DNA of 16,708 nt, from the NCBI GenBank assembly GCA_014801065.1, contig JAAVEX010000077.1, positions 3,515 through 20,222 on the forward strand, read 5' to 3'. This DNA comes from Barnesiella sp. Lineage in GTDB: Bacteria; Bacteroidota; Bacteroidia; Bacteroidales; Muribaculaceae. Positions 1 to 7,377 of the stretch are shown piece by piece. The translations under genes and the position numbers were made by a program. Below the pieces are notes generated by a model, which was not told the DNA's origin, did no database searches, and saw only the letters and a program-made list of their open reading frames with translations. Every line of letters starts with the position of its first letter. Positions within the stretch are counted from its first letter, which is position 1.

Positions 1-11
1 TTTCTTTTTAC

Positions 12-431
12 TTATTTGTTGGGATCCTCGCAGAGTTCAACGAGGGTGCCGCATGTCGATTTCGGGTGGAGGAAAGCGATGTTGAGGCCTTCGGCGCCTT
101 TACGCGGAGCTTTATCAATGAGCTTGCCGCCTTTTTCTTCTACTTCGGCAAGGGCGTTGGCCACACCGTCTTCGATGGCGAAAGCTATGTGCTGGATACC
201 GCCGCGGCCACCGTTCTTTTCAATGAATTTTGCAATCGCACTTTCGGGAGCGGTAGCTTCGAGAAGTTCGATTTTGGTCTGACCGACTTTGAAAAATGCG
301 GTGCGCACTTTCTGATCAGCCACTTCTTCAATGGCAAAACATTTAAGACCAAGCATGTTTTCGTAGAACGGAATTGCTTCCTCAAGGGAGGTCACAGCGA
401 TTCCAACGTGTTCAATGTGAGAAATTTCCAT
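12..431 (-). CDS. mce: Methylmalonyl-CoA epimerase
   Basis: A complete 139-residue protein of the vicinal-oxygen-chelate (glyoxalase) fold. It interconverts (2R)- and (2S)-methylmalonyl-CoA in the cytoplasm, linking methylmalonyl-CoA mutase to the decarboxylase steps of succinate/propionate fermentation. Visible signs are the N-terminal IEHVGIAV motif with His8, the KIELLE segment near residue 55, the GGIQHIAFAIED motif with His81, and CGTLVELCED near the C-terminus with Glu132. These include the expected metal ligands of the family, and the length is the family norm. The start is the only ATG that gives the full first beta strand. A TAAATTTG promoter element lies about 90 bases upstream. In related Bacteroidota this gene is commonly followed by methylmalonyl-CoA decarboxylase subunits; any such genes would lie beyond the left edge of the window. 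Confidence 0.95.
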   Translation of the reverse strand: MEISHIEHVGIAVTSLEEAIPFYENMLGLKCFAIEEVADQKVRTAFFKVGQTKIELLEATAPESAIAKFIEKNGGRGGIQHIAFAIEDGVANALAEVEEKGGKLIDKAPRKGAEGLNIAFLHPKSTCGTLVELCEDPNK

Positions 432-518
432 TTTCTAAGTTGGATTTAATTATTGGTTATTGTTCGTTAATTATTTATTCAGCGTTTCACGACGCGACAT
501 TACACGCCATATAACGTG

Positions 519-547
519 CAAATTTAATAAATTTTACCGATTAACAA
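519..547 (-). promoter_or_regulatory. Promoter of mce
   Basis: On the minus strand TAAATTTG (519-526) matches the Bacteroidota -7 consensus TAnnTTTG. A TTG at 545-547 lies 18 bases upstream, in the position of the -33 element. Transcription would begin near 513 and give a leader of about 80 bases. This is a motif match read by eye; no transcript data support it. Confidence 0.55.
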
Positions 548-559
548 GCACTTTCCCCC

Positions 560-581
560 CGATAAATCACCGATAAATCAC
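560..581. repeat. 11-bp perfect tandem repeat upstream of mce promoter
   Basis: The unit cgataaatcac occurs twice without a gap (560-570 and 571-581). It lies just upstream of the putative mce -33 element. The period of 11 bp is about one helical turn, which would suit a protein binding the same face of the DNA. It may also be a simple slippage duplication. Confidence 0.6.
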
Positions 582-664
582 CCTCCCCACCCCAATCCGC
601 GCCATCCCGGCTTCCTCGCCCATCATGTACTCTTGTGCAGAGTCTATTGATTTGTCGGTCGGCT

Positions 665-696
665 TTTGGTATCGTGGAAAGAAATCAATAACTTTG
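665..696 (+). promoter_or_regulatory. Promoter upstream of the AraC/GyrI-like regulator
   Basis: TTTG at 665-668 and TAACTTTG at 689-696 are 20 bases apart, a near-ideal match to the Bacteroidota sigma-ABfr promoter (TTTG, 19-21 bases, TAnnTTTG). Transcription would start near 703 and leave a leader of about 175 bases before the regulator's ATG at 878. The rest of 432-877 holds no convincing gene; a 37-codon frame (721-834) in the leader is discussed under findings. Confidence 0.6.
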
Positions 697-877
697 CGAA
701 AGTTACAGGACTGCAAACAGATGAAGTGTAAGACCTGCGACATTTTCGAATATATCAATGTTTTGGTCAACAAATTCGCCAAGCGATGTCGAAAAAGCAG
801 GATGCAGGCTATGATTCTGCAAATTCCAAATTAGGTGGATTCTTTTTTTGTGAGATGATCAATTTCGGTAAAATAGC

Positions 878-1786
878 ATGACGGAGAAAATTCCTGAAAA
901 TACATTGCGGAAACTGCAAGCTGTTGTTCGTCGGATTGAGGATGCGGCATCTACCGATTGCACTGTCGACAATAGTTTTTCGGAACTTGTGGCTGTAGAG
1001 AAGCTTGCGAGAGATGCGGGGATGTCGAGAAGGAATTTGTCAGAGTGGTTCAAGAAATTGACAGGTATGTCGGTAGCGAAGTATGCCAACCGCCGGCGGG
1101 CAGAATATGCAGCAAGGATTTTGAGGTGCTTTCCGTCCGCTTCAAATGCCGATATTTCGCGTGTAGTCGGTTTTGCATATCCCAACGCGCTGTATGATTT
1201 CATGCGTCGTCACGGGGTCAAGACTCTTGACTCTTTGCGCAGACGGCCGGAAGTAGATCATGGGTTAGTGCGTCAGGGATGGAGAATTGACAGTATCCCT
1301 GATTGTATTTTGTTTTTTAAGCTTTCCGAGGGAGACTATACTGAGTGTGGAAGCGAGCAGTTTGAACGCGACAATTGGGATAAAATAGAACGCCACGTCA
1401 CCGAACGGTTCGGCGACATGGCGCGATTGGTTGGCTATGTCGGAATTGCGATTGATCGCTTTTTGGACGGGGATGCCGAGATGGGTGTCTTTGCTTCGGG
1501 TGTGTTGTATCATGATTTCACGCCTGCCGGAATGCTTAAAGACACAGCGGGTAGCATCGGGTGGCGGAAGATACCGGCCCGACGCTACGCTGTGTTTACC
1601 CATCGGGGTTCCTACGAAATGTTACCAGTGTTTTATGAGCGGATCCTATCCGTACTCCATTTTTCGGCAAGCGAACTGAATGTCGATATTGCCAGTCCGT
1701 TTATGGAGCTATATCTAAATTCGCCAACCGACACCGTGTCTGATCTGCTCGAAACCGAGCTTTGGGTTCCGCTGAATCAGGGTTAG
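878..1786 (+). CDS. AraC-family transcriptional regulator with GyrI-like effector domain
   Basis: This 302-residue cytoplasmic DNA-binding protein has two parts. Residues about 8-115 form an AraC-type double helix-turn-helix: the first HTH is at roughly 39-60 (LARDAGMSRRNLSEWFKKLTG) and the second at 90-112 (ISRVVGFAYPNALYDFMRR). Residues about 130-300 form a GyrI-like/AraC effector-binding domain, recognisable from RYAVFTHRGSYEMLP and the end motif FMELYLNSP followed by LLETELWVPL. This order is that of Rob-like regulators, where the C-terminal domain binds small hydrophobic or cationic ligands. It is the only clear plus-strand gene and ends 14 bp from the convergent gene at 1801, with no visible terminator between them. 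The target genes are not shown by the sequence. It is not the usual kind of regulator for a SusC/D locus, so it probably does not control the downstream glycan operon. Confidence 0.9.
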   Translation: MTEKIPENTLRKLQAVVRRIEDAASTDCTVDNSFSELVAVEKLARDAGMSRRNLSEWFKKLTGMSVAKYANRRRAEYAARILRCFPSASNADISRVVGFAYPNALYDFMRRHGVKTLDSLRRRPEVDHGLVRQGWRIDSIPDCILFFKLSEGDYTECGSEQFERDNWDKIERHVTERFGDMARLVGYVGIAIDRFLDGDAEMGVFASGVLYHDFTPAGMLKDTAGSIGWRKIPARRYAVFTHRGSYEMLPVFYERILSVLHFSASELNVDIASPFMELYLNSPTDTVSDLLETELWVPLNQG

Positions 1787-1800
1787 CCGTTTACTTCTTT

Positions 1801-2466
1801 CTATGGGATTGTAGTTGTTTCTTCTACGGGATATTCCGTGTCAATATCGGTTGAAATTGATATTGCTGTAGGACTTTTAGAATCATTTCCCCATACGCCG
1901 TATGTGGCAATACGTCCCATCCCTCTAACCCAATATGACCATTCTTTTACTGACGATTTGGAATTGAGAGGAGTCGTTTTTTCTATTTTGACAGCTACAT
2001 TTTGTCTTTGATTTCCATTCACATAATAGGATATGTAAACATATTTGGATGTATAAGTGGATACTTTTCCGTTTTCATTTTCTTTCCATGTTCTGGTCCA
2101 TGTCCGAGGACCGCTTCTATGAGGAAGTGCGAATAAAATCAGTTTATCTTGAGACTCCCCCATACCTAGTTGTTCGGTGCTGACAATTTGATTGTTTTTA
2201 ATGTCATTCGAAATCTTATAATATACCTTATATATTCTTACTTTTCCCAGCTGGTCTGGTATAAAAGTTACTTTTAGAAGTCCGTCACCATACCATTCGT
2301 ATAGTTCTTCTATTTTTGAGCCTGGTTGAGAATATGTAGACTGAGGAAGTGGATAAAAATATTGATTGATTTCGCTTTCGTTTGTTTGCGCGAAAGACGT
2401 TAAACCGCAAATTGATACGAAAAGGAATAGTACGATCCTTAAAATGTGAGAGTTAAATGTTTGCAT
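1801..2466 (-). CDS. Secreted protein of unknown function
   Basis: A 221-residue protein that I do not recognise. It starts with a clear signal peptide: charged start, hydrophobic stretch IVLFLFVSICGLTSFA, and a probable cleavage near residue 27 before TNESE. There is no lipobox cysteine, so it is predicted to be periplasmic or secreted. The mature part is rich in Tyr, Trp, Ser and Thr with alternating hydrophobic residues (for example KYVYISYYVNG), suggesting a beta-sandwich. The gene lies 33 bp after the deiminase-family gene on the same strand and is likely cotranscribed with it. Its base composition is much more AT-rich than the glycan operon: sampled 60-base rows contain 17 to 26 G+C, against about 36 in a row of susC. 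Together with the lack of a recognisable family this suggests recent acquisition. It converges on the AraC-type gene. Confidence 0.75.
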   Translation of the reverse strand: MQTFNSHILRIVLFLFVSICGLTSFAQTNESEINQYFYPLPQSTYSQPGSKIEELYEWYGDGLLKVTFIPDQLGKVRIYKVYYKISNDIKNNQIVSTEQLGMGESQDKLILFALPHRSGPRTWTRTWKENENGKVSTYTSKYVYISYYVNGNQRQNVAVKIEKTTPLNSKSSVKEWSYWVRGMGRIATYGVWGNDSKSPTAISISTDIDTEYPVEETTTIP

Positions 2467-2499
2467 TAGTGAAAATGATTATGTGGTTTGTAGATATGA

Positions 2500-3339
2500 T
2501 TATCCTCGGAGTGTCCATGAGATACAGTGCATGGCACCACCTTCAGCTACAATGGATGCCATTGAAACGGGGAAGCATTTCTTTCCGGTCAGTGACTCTA
2601 TTTGCCGGAGTGCAAGTTTATCGGAGGCGAGACTTGCGGTGGGGACAAGTATTATATCGGATAATTCAAGGTAGTTGATATGACACCAACTTTTATCGCG
2701 TTTTTTGTCACCATATTGGAGTTGGACGATTTCGAAGCGAGGTTCAAGAGCCATTTTTAACACATTGTCGAGCTTGGGAGCGAACTCGGCATAGTTATTC
2801 AGAAGCAATTTCCCCGGAGCGAGAGCCCGCACCATTCCGTCGGAGTGTCCGAAGGGTTCTTCACAGTCCCATGGGATTAGGATTATTTCGGCATCGAATA
2901 TCGTTGAAAGTGCCGACATCGTTTCTAATTGAGACAATTGAGGATTTTCATAAAGGACTTTAGTTGTCATTATGACACACTGTTTTCCGTTTTTGTCGAT
3001 GCATTTGATGACATTCCCGCCATCAATCACGAGGTTAGTTTCAATGACATTTTGAGGTTCAATTGTATCGTCACTTATTACACTGAGAAATGCTCCACGG
3101 CAATCAGTGATGTATTTGTTTTGGCTGTTCTGCAGATAGTTGGGTTGGTAACAGTAGATTATGAATTTTCCGTCGTGGCGTTGAATAGGCATGAAGTCAC
3201 GCGCCCAAATATCATTGGCCACCGGTATAAAGCCGAAATCAATGTTGTTTTCTGAGAGGATTGTATCGATCTGCACCCAAGCGTTGGAGTATTTTTTCAG
3301 ATCTTTGAGCCATGGGCTGAAAAATGTTTTTTCGGTCAT
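2500..3339 (-). CDS. Agmatine deiminase / porphyromonas-type peptidylarginine deiminase family protein
   Basis: This 279-residue protein carries the guanidino-group-modifying enzyme motifs of the PAD_porph/agmatine deiminase family, in order: NDIWARDFMP (W45, R47, D48), NLVIDGGNV (D106), EPFGHSDGMVRAL (His165), SWCHINYLEL (His220), and the C-terminal VAEGGAMHCISW with the nucleophilic Cys272. All expected catalytic residues are present, so it is probably active. Family members hydrolyse agmatine to N-carbamoylputrescine or deiminate arginine residues. At 279 residues it is shorter than typical agmatine deiminases (roughly 340-370), so the substrate is uncertain. There is no signal peptide, which argues for a cytoplasmic small-molecule enzyme rather than a secreted protein-modifying one. 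It has its own candidate promoter (3381-3388) and is followed 33 bp downstream by the unknown secreted protein. Confidence 0.85.
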   Translation of the reverse strand: MTEKTFFSPWLKDLKKYSNAWVQIDTILSENNIDFGFIPVANDIWARDFMPIQRHDGKFIIYCYQPNYLQNSQNKYITDCRGAFLSVISDDTIEPQNVIETNLVIDGGNVIKCIDKNGKQCVIMTTKVLYENPQLSQLETMSALSTIFDAEIILIPWDCEEPFGHSDGMVRALAPGKLLLNNYAEFAPKLDNVLKMALEPRFEIVQLQYGDKKRDKSWCHINYLELSDIILVPTASLASDKLALRQIESLTGKKCFPVSMASIVAEGGAMHCISWTLRG

Positions 3340-3380
3340 TGCAGTAGGAGTGAATGGGTTTATTGAATGATTAGTTGATG

Positions 3381-3388
3381 CAAAGTTA
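3381..3388 (-). promoter_or_regulatory. -7 promoter element of the deiminase-family gene
   Basis: On the minus strand TAACTTTG matches TAnnTTTG and lies about 40 bases before the ATG at 3339. No good TTTG is seen at the -33 position, so this is a partial match. Confidence 0.45.
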
Positions 3389-3452
3389 GGGCATCAAGAG
3401 GCGGAACCCAGTACTCAAAACGGCAAATGTTGAAGAGATGTAAAAATAATTA

Positions 3453-3632
3453 GCGCGGGCTGTATTGCTCACACTTTGTTAGAAGGTCGTAGGAAACCCG
3501 AAGATAAAGATGTATAGAAATAGCAGCCCACGCCATGTAGCGTGAGAACCGCTTGATTTCCTTGCATCTTCAGAAAATTTCCTACGTTTTCTAACACAAG
3601 CAAAGCAAACGCTTCTTGATTACTCAAATATG
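3453..3632 (-). ncRNA. Candidate structured small RNA or leader RNA (not assigned to a known family)
   Basis: The 332-bp gap between the deiminase and GNAT genes holds no protein gene but contains dense complementary segments. Read on the minus strand these are: P1, two blocks (3589-3595 with 3478-3484, 7 bp; 3578-3586 with 3488-3496, 9 bp); P2 (3566-3571 with 3500-3505); a small hairpin P3 (3540-3544 with 3529-3533); and a 10-bp pairing P4 with one G-U (3524-3533 with 3453-3462), followed by an AU-rich stretch. P4 shares bases with P3 and crosses P1/P2, so it is either a pseudoknot or an alternative terminator-like fold. A very good promoter lies just upstream (3639-3670). The long rod with interruptions and total size of about 180 nt would fit a 6S-like RNA. 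A structured leader of the deiminase operon or a miniature inverted-repeat element are alternatives. The ends are estimates. Confidence 0.45.
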
Positions 3633-3638
3633 TCGTTG

Positions 3639-3670
3639 CAAATATATCAATTAATTGTCACTTCGGCAAA
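3639..3670 (-). promoter_or_regulatory. Promoter of the candidate structured RNA
   Basis: On the minus strand TTTG (3667-3670) and TATATTTG (3639-3646) are separated by exactly 20 bases, a full match to the Bacteroidota promoter pattern. It begins right after the stop codon of the GNAT gene and points into the structured stretch, not directly into a protein gene. Confidence 0.6.
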
Positions 3671-3671
3671 T

Positions 3672-4184
3672 TTATTCTGCAAGCGATTCCCTTGTGAGGC
3701 TGCGGCGGTAGGCGTTGATCGGGGTGTCGGGCAGGGGGGTGAAGCCGGCTTTTTGAGCTACTCTTTGGGAGGGGTGGTTGAGGGGATCGGTGGTGATGAG
3801 CAAGGAGGAGAGAAGGAGTTTGTCGCGGCAAAAGTCACTGAAGGCGTGGAGGGCTTCCGTGGTCAGACCTTTGTTCCAGTGGGGAAGCCCTATCCAATAG
3901 CCTACCTCTCTTTCGCCCGGCAGTGGCGCAAGATTTTCTTCGCCAGCAGGCACGAGTCCGATGGCTCCGATCGGTTCGTCGCTTGATTTTAGCACGATGG
4001 CATAGTTGTGGGGGTTGGTCATGAAGATGTTTTCAATCACCCATCGGCTCATCTCTACCGATGTGTGACATGGCCACAGCGCGAGTTCGCTCACGCGCGG
4101 TTCGCTTGCATATTTAAAAAGTGCTTCGGCATCGGCTATTCTCCAAGGCCGAAGCACTAATCTTTCAGTTTCTATTATAGACAT
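3672..4184 (-). CDS. GNAT-family N-acetyltransferase (RimJ/RimL-like)
   Basis: A 170-residue cytoplasmic protein of the Acetyltransf_3 type, which moves an acetyl group from acetyl-CoA to an amine, often a protein N-terminus or a small molecule. It opens with the hallmark ETERLVLRPWRIADAEALF, and has the core strand EREVGYWIGLPHWNKGLTTEAL (about residues 90-112) that forms the acetyl-CoA binding loop, followed by NHPSQRVAQKAGF (about 136-149). The usual Gly in WGKGYATEA is Asn here (WNKGLTTEA), a tolerated variation. The substrate cannot be told from sequence. It begins 28 bp after the GH3 gene on the same strand and has no evident promoter of its own, so it is probably the last gene of that transcript. 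The sequence after its stop holds a promoter for the candidate RNA rather than a clear terminator. Confidence 0.85.
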   Translation of the reverse strand: MSIIETERLVLRPWRIADAEALFKYASEPRVSELALWPCHTSVEMSRWVIENIFMTNPHNYAIVLKSSDEPIGAIGLVPAGEENLAPLPGEREVGYWIGLPHWNKGLTTEALHAFSDFCRDKLLLSSLLITTDPLNHPSQRVAQKAGFTPLPDTPINAYRRSLTRESLAE

Positions 4185-4212
4185 CTAAATATCAGTTACA
4201 TTTTTCGACGCC

Positions 4213-6564
4213 CTATTTTACCGTAAATGTGTGGCGCAGTGGGAGATTGGCGGAAGATGGGCCGACCATTATGGTGAAGTCGCCAGGCTCGATCGTTGAC
4301 TTATAGTTAATATCAATGATCTCGAAATCGGAGGGCTTGAGCGTGAGCGAGACGCGACGGCTTTCACCTTTTTTGAGCGCCACTCGTTCAAATGTTTTGA
4401 GCTGGAGCATAGGTTGCACGGTCGAGGCTACTTCGTCGCGCAGATAGAGCTGGGCCACTTCTTCGCCGTCGCGGTTGCCGGTGTTGGTCAGGGTGAAAGT
4501 GACTGTCAGTGGCAGGCCTGTGATGGGGTCAATATCCGTGGTGAGATCGGAATAGGAGAAGGTGGTGTAGCTCAATCCGTAGCCAAAGGGGTAGAGGGGT
4601 GAGGCCGAGAGGTCTACGTAGTCGTGGAGCGTGGGGAAGCGTTTGTTGTAGTAGAGGGGGATCTGTCCGGCTGAGCGAGGCACTGTGAATGGGAGTCGAC
4701 CGGCGGGATTGTAGTCGCCAAACAGCACGGAGGCAATGGCGCGTCCGCCCTCTTGCCCCGGATAGTAGGCAGTCAGGAGTGCGTCGGCGTTTTCGGCACA
4801 CCAGTTTTTGTCGAGCGGACGGCCTTCGATGTAGACTACCACGAGTGGCTTTCCGGTGGCTTTGAGCGCTTTGAGAAGTTTTTCCTGATCGCCAAGCAGT
4901 GAGAGGGATGTGCGGTCATATCCTTCACCGCTTTCCATGTCGCTGAGTGATTCGGTGTTGACTTCGGCTGCACCGGTCTCTTTATAGGATGTCTTGAAAT
5001 CGCGTGCGCTTGATCCGCCCACCACTGCCACGACTACATCTGCGCGGGAGGCGGCTTCGACGGCAGCACGGATATCGGTAGCTGTTGTGTCGCGCACGGC
5101 ACATCCTTTAACGTAGATGGCTTTGCCTTCCGGGAGGCGTGAGCTGATGGCGGCGGCAACGGTTGAGATGCGTCCATCGGCTTGGGGGGCGGTGTAGTCG
5201 CCGAGCTGGTTGTAGGGTGTGTCGGCGTTCGGGCCGATAATGGCCACGCTCACTTTCGAGGGGTCGAGCGGAAGGGTTGCGTTGTGGTTTTCGAGGAGAG
5301 TGACTGATTGGAGTGCCACTTCGAAGGCAAGTTCGGCATTGTCGGCCGATCCGACTAAGCGATTGGCCTTGTCGGGGTCGACGTAGGGGTTTTCAAATAG
5401 GCCCATTTCGAATTTCAGACGGAGCACGGCAGCAACAGCTTTGTCGAGTTCGTCGGCGGCAAGTTTGTTGCCATTGTTAACGGCATCTATCAGAGTGAGG
5501 TAAGCGTCGCCGCCGAGATCAACGTCAAGGCCGGCTCTGAGGGCGATGATGGCTGCGTCCTGAATGGTGGGGGCTATGTGGTGGGTTTCATAGAGGCCCT
5601 CGATACTGTAGAGATCCGAAACGGTGAATCCCTTGAAGTGCCACTTGTCGCGCAGCAGATCTGTGAGCAGTTCGGTGTTGGCGGTGCAGGGGATGCCGTC
5701 GATTGAATTGTAGGATGTCATGATCGAAAGCGCGCCGGCATCTACGGCCATTTTAAATGGCGGAAGGAAATATTGGAAGAGGTCGCGCCGTCCAAGGGTG
5801 GCATAGTTGCCGTTTTGACCACCTTCGGGCACGGCATAGGCCAAGAAATGTTTCAATGTGGCTATGGTGGCATCGGATTTGCTGATTTGGCCACCACCGA
5901 GTCCTTTGACCATGGCCGCACCGATAATGCCGCTCAGAGTCGGGTCTTCGCCCATTGTCTCTTCGACGCGGCTCCAGCGTGGATCGCGTGCGAGGTCAAG
6001 CACGGGTCCGTAGCTGATGTGGGCTCCCTGGCTGCGTATTTCCGATGCGATCACTTTGCCGGCGCGGGATATCAGATCGGGATTCCATGTGGCTGCCATA
6101 CCGATACCTGTGGGGAACACGGTGGTTCCGATGGCCATGTGGCCGTGGGGTGCTTCTTCGGCAAGAAACATCGGGATTCCGAGGCGGGTATGTTCAATGA
6201 CATATTTCTGCATGGCATTTCCGGCCATTGCGGCGAGACGTGGAGTCAGACCGTTGTCAAGAGTTTTTCGTGTCCAGGGATCGGCACGGTAGGCTGCCCA
6301 GAGCATTCCGGCATGTCGGTTTTTCTGGAGCGAGATGAAGGTGTCGGATACTTCGACGTTTTTTCGTCCTTTGATCCGATACATTTCCCATCCGAGCGGA
6401 CATAGAAGTTGACCTACTTTTTCTTCGGTGGTCATTCGGCTGAGAAGATCCGCCACGCGGTGATCCACCGGAAGTTTCGGGTTTAAATAGTCGCCTTTTT
6501 CGGTTCTGGCAAAGGATGCTGTCAGTGTGATCAGTGCCGCAACGAGAAGGGATATTCGTTTCAT
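4213..6564 (-). CDS. Glycoside hydrolase family 3 protein (beta-glucosidase type)
   Basis: A 783-residue exported GH3 enzyme that would release terminal beta-linked sugars, most likely glucose or xylose, from oligosaccharides. The start at 6564 (MKRISLLVAALITLTASFA) gives a clean signal peptide; an in-frame ATG ten codons upstream would add a charged tail and is rejected. There is no lipobox, so it is probably periplasmic. Residues about 35-360 form the (beta/alpha)8 domain with SYGPVLDLARDPRWSRVEE, KHFLAYAVPEGGQNG and the nucleophile Asp317 in GFTVSDLYSIEGL. The alpha/beta sandwich (about 415-640) includes LLENHNATLPLD and VSVAIIGPNAD; a fibronectin-III-like domain (about 690-775, GEEVAQLYLRD) ends the protein. 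It lacks the KHFPGHG signature of GH3 N-acetylglucosaminidases. It follows the DUF1573 gene by 57 bp from the chosen start, with a promoter copy between, and precedes the GNAT gene. Exact substrate unknown. Confidence 0.92.
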   Translation of the reverse strand: MKRISLLVAALITLTASFARTEKGDYLNPKLPVDHRVADLLSRMTTEEKVGQLLCPLGWEMYRIKGRKNVEVSDTFISLQKNRHAGMLWAAYRADPWTRKTLDNGLTPRLAAMAGNAMQKYVIEHTRLGIPMFLAEEAPHGHMAIGTTVFPTGIGMAATWNPDLISRAGKVIASEIRSQGAHISYGPVLDLARDPRWSRVEETMGEDPTLSGIIGAAMVKGLGGGQISKSDATIATLKHFLAYAVPEGGQNGNYATLGRRDLFQYFLPPFKMAVDAGALSIMTSYNSIDGIPCTANTELLTDLLRDKWHFKGFTVSDLYSIEGLYETHHIAPTIQDAAIIALRAGLDVDLGGDAYLTLIDAVNNGNKLAADELDKAVAAVLRLKFEMGLFENPYVDPDKANRLVGSADNAELAFEVALQSVTLLENHNATLPLDPSKVSVAIIGPNADTPYNQLGDYTAPQADGRISTVAAAISSRLPEGKAIYVKGCAVRDTTATDIRAAVEAASRADVVVAVVGGSSARDFKTSYKETGAAEVNTESLSDMESGEGYDRTSLSLLGDQEKLLKALKATGKPLVVVYIEGRPLDKNWCAENADALLTAYYPGQEGGRAIASVLFGDYNPAGRLPFTVPRSAGQIPLYYNKRFPTLHDYVDLSASPLYPFGYGLSYTTFSYSDLTTDIDPITGLPLTVTFTLTNTGNRDGEEVAQLYLRDEVASTVQPMLQLKTFERVALKKGESRRVSLTLKPSDFEIIDINYKSTIEPGDFTIMVGPSSANLPLRHTFTVK

Positions 6565-6583
6565 ATTCTTGAATTTGGTTGGG

Positions 6584-6614
6584 TAAGTTTTCAAATTTAA
6601 ACGATAGAGAGTGA
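6584..6614 (-). promoter_or_regulatory. Promoter segment of the GH3 gene, one of two related 31-bp copies
   Basis: This stretch matches 7378-7408 at 27 of 31 bases. On the minus strand it contains TAAATTTG (6592-6599), a -7 match, 28 bases before the GH3 start. It overlaps the space between the DUF1573 stop and the GH3 ATG. Its presence suggests the GH3 gene can be transcribed separately but with the same control as its upstream neighbour. Confidence 0.5.
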
Positions 6615-6621
6615 AGAGAGT

Positions 6622-7350
6622 CTATCTGGTTTTGAATGTTATTTCGATAGGTTGGAGTGTCCGACCGTCGGCCACGGGATAGATCTTGATGGTTTTCGGA
6701 CCGGCGAACGTGGCTGTAGGAGCTACGGTGATATTTACCGATGCTTCGGAGTGGGGTTTTAGAATACATCCCGAATCGATGGTGACTGAGGGGTCGGCGC
6801 GTTCGATCTCAAAGTCAAGACGCACGGTGCGATCCGAGTCATTGGCCACGGCGAGAGTTTTTGTAGTTGTCGATCCGGGTTTAACGGTGGCGAAATTCAT
6901 CACCTTATAATCGGCGAGTATGCCTGCTCCGAGATTGTAGCGGTAGTTTTCCTTAAGGTCATGGGTTCCTGCGGCTACATCGCCTTTGACCCAGATGCGG
7001 TTGTATCTGTTTCCGTTGCTGTAGACCACGATCTCCTTGCTGAAGTGGCCGGGGCGATAGTCGGGGTCGAAAGTGACGGTGATATATGCCGAGGATCCCG
7101 GGGCTATGGGTTGAGAGGGGAGGGATGTAGAGATACAGTTACATCCGGCGCGAGCGCGAAGAATCGTAACCGGCTCATTGCCATTGTTGGAAAAGCGGAA
7201 GCGATGACTCACCTTTCCACCGGTCTCGCTTATCGTTCCGAAGTCGTGGATCTTGCAGTCGATCGCTATCGATTCATTGACGCTTTGGCCGTTGGCGGTC
7301 AGGGCCGTGAAGAGAGTCGTCAGGATTATAAGGAGATTGATGCGCTTCAT
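6622..7350 (-). CDS. DUF1573 domain exported protein
   Basis: A 242-residue protein with a signal peptide (MKRINLLIILTTLFTALTANGQ). The start at 7350 is chosen over an ATG 21 codons upstream because the longer form would bury the signal peptide and would begin upstream of the promoter element. Two Ig-like beta-sandwich halves are visible: the first with CKIHDFGTISETGGKVSHRF (about 32-51), the NNGNEPVTI strand and the paired cysteines C70 and C72 in AGCNC, all hallmarks of DUF1573; the second at about 135-240 with a similar pattern (VKPGSTTTKTLAVANDSD). The family is widespread in Bacteroidota envelopes and resembles ASPM/SPD-2/Hydin domains; its molecular role is not established. It lies upstream of GH3 with the same type of promoter, suggesting common expression. 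Confidence 0.88.
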   Translation of the reverse strand: MKRINLLIILTTLFTALTANGQSVNESIAIDCKIHDFGTISETGGKVSHRFRFSNNGNEPVTILRARAGCNCISTSLPSQPIAPGSSAYITVTFDPDYRPGHFSKEIVVYSNGNRYNRIWVKGDVAAGTHDLKENYRYNLGAGILADYKVMNFATVKPGSTTTKTLAVANDSDRTVRLDFEIERADPSVTIDSGCILKPHSEASVNITVAPTATFAGPKTIKIYPVADGRTLQPIEITFKTR

Positions 7351-7377
7351 GGTGAGGGGCGGGTGGAGGGTGTTAAG

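Noticed and set aside
1787..1800. Terminator between the convergent AraC-type and secreted-protein genes
   Set aside because: No stem-loop with a T run can be found in the 14-bp gap or the adjacent gene ends.
5773..6405. 210-codon plus-strand open frame opposite the GH3 gene
   Set aside because: It lies fully antisense to conserved GH3 catalytic-domain sequence and shows no family motif or promoter.
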